A stretch of DNA of 7,045 nucleotides from an uncultured Bacteroidales bacterium (GTDB taxonomy: Bacteria; Bacteroidota; Bacteroidia; Bacteroidales; P3), in assembly GCA_905236405.1 (NCBI GenBank), contig CAJOQB010000153.1, positions 1 to 7,045 of the forward strand, in the 5' to 3' direction. Shown piece by piece: positions 6,813-7,045 of the stretch (positions are counted from its first letter, which is position 1; each line of letters opens with the position of its first letter). Both the position numbers and the translations under genes were made by a program. The notes below the pieces were generated by a model. That model saw nothing but the letters and a program-made list of their open reading frames with translations, was not told where the DNA came from and made no database searches.

Positions 6813-7045
6813 ATGATAAATCAGGAAACCATACAACGAATTCTCGATGCAACTCACATTGAGGAAGTTGTAGGCGATTTTGTTACACTCAGGAAACGCG
6901 GTGCAAACTATATCGCCTGCTGTCCTTTCCATGACGAAAAGACACCTTCGTTCAATGTCAACCCTGCCCGTGGCATCTTTAAATGCTTTGGCTGCGGAAA
7001 GGGAGGCGACGCTGTGCGTTTTCTGATGGAGCACGACCACCTCTC
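6813..7045 (+). CDS. dnaG: DNA primase DnaG, N-terminal zinc-binding domain only
   Basis: Makes RNA primers at the replication fork. Seventy-seven complete residues are present before the right edge. They form the CHC2-type zinc-binding domain that recognises template DNA: VVGDFVTLRKRGANY, then CPFHDEKTPSF and FKCFGCGKGGDAV, with zinc ligands Cys37, His40, Cys58 and Cys61. An extra cysteine (Cys36) sits beside the first ligand. The start MINQETIQRILDA lines up with the usual start of Bacteroidota DnaG proteins, so it is well supported even though the promoter lies just upstream. The TOPRIM catalytic domain and helicase-binding domain are outside the window. Confidence 0.97.
   Translation, partial: MINQETIQRILDATHIEEVVGDFVTLRKRGANYIACCPFHDEKTPSFNVNPARGIFKCFGCGKGGDAVRFLMEHDHL

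Overview
The window looks like ordinary chromosome of a Bacteroidota member, most likely of the order Bacteroidales. Four signs point there: two promoters of the Bacteroidota form (TTTG, about 19 bases, TAnnTTTG); start codons with no Shine-Dalgarno sequence; a large surface protein ending in a type IX secretion (T9SS) type B sorting domain; and a single-chain L-serine ammonia-lyase and DnaG N-terminus of the kind common in gut Bacteroidales. Base composition, judged by eye, is near 50% G+C. I cannot name a genus.

Layout. Three genes read leftwards as a probable operon. The first, from 5347, encodes a 1414-residue exported adhesin-like protein. It has a signal peptide, an N-terminal ENKGQW (DUF7948-type) domain, seven propeller-like repeats, a PKD domain, Ig-like segments, three SprB-type repeats and the T9SS sorting domain. 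After 8 bases comes a 284-residue protein resembling two degenerate universal-stress-protein (USP) domains in tandem. Its end overlaps the start of an FAD-linked oxidase, which is cut off by the left edge. A strong promoter sits in front of the surface-protein gene.

Two genes read rightwards. sdaA is complete and carries the three cysteines that hold its iron-sulfur cluster. It diverges from the surface-protein gene across a 152-base gap. After a 107-base gap comes the start of dnaG (primase), cut off by the right edge; its promoter lies so close to the start codon that the mRNA should have almost no leader.

How they work together. The rightward genes are unrelated housekeeping genes (serine catabolism, DNA replication). 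The leftward group is odd because it joins one secreted protein to two probably cytoplasmic ones; the spacing suggests co-transcription, but no shared pathway is evident. I found no mobile element, CRISPR array, RNA gene or clear new system. The most useful second looks are the operon composition, the seven-repeat propeller, the cysteine-rich C-terminal half and the near-leaderless dnaG.
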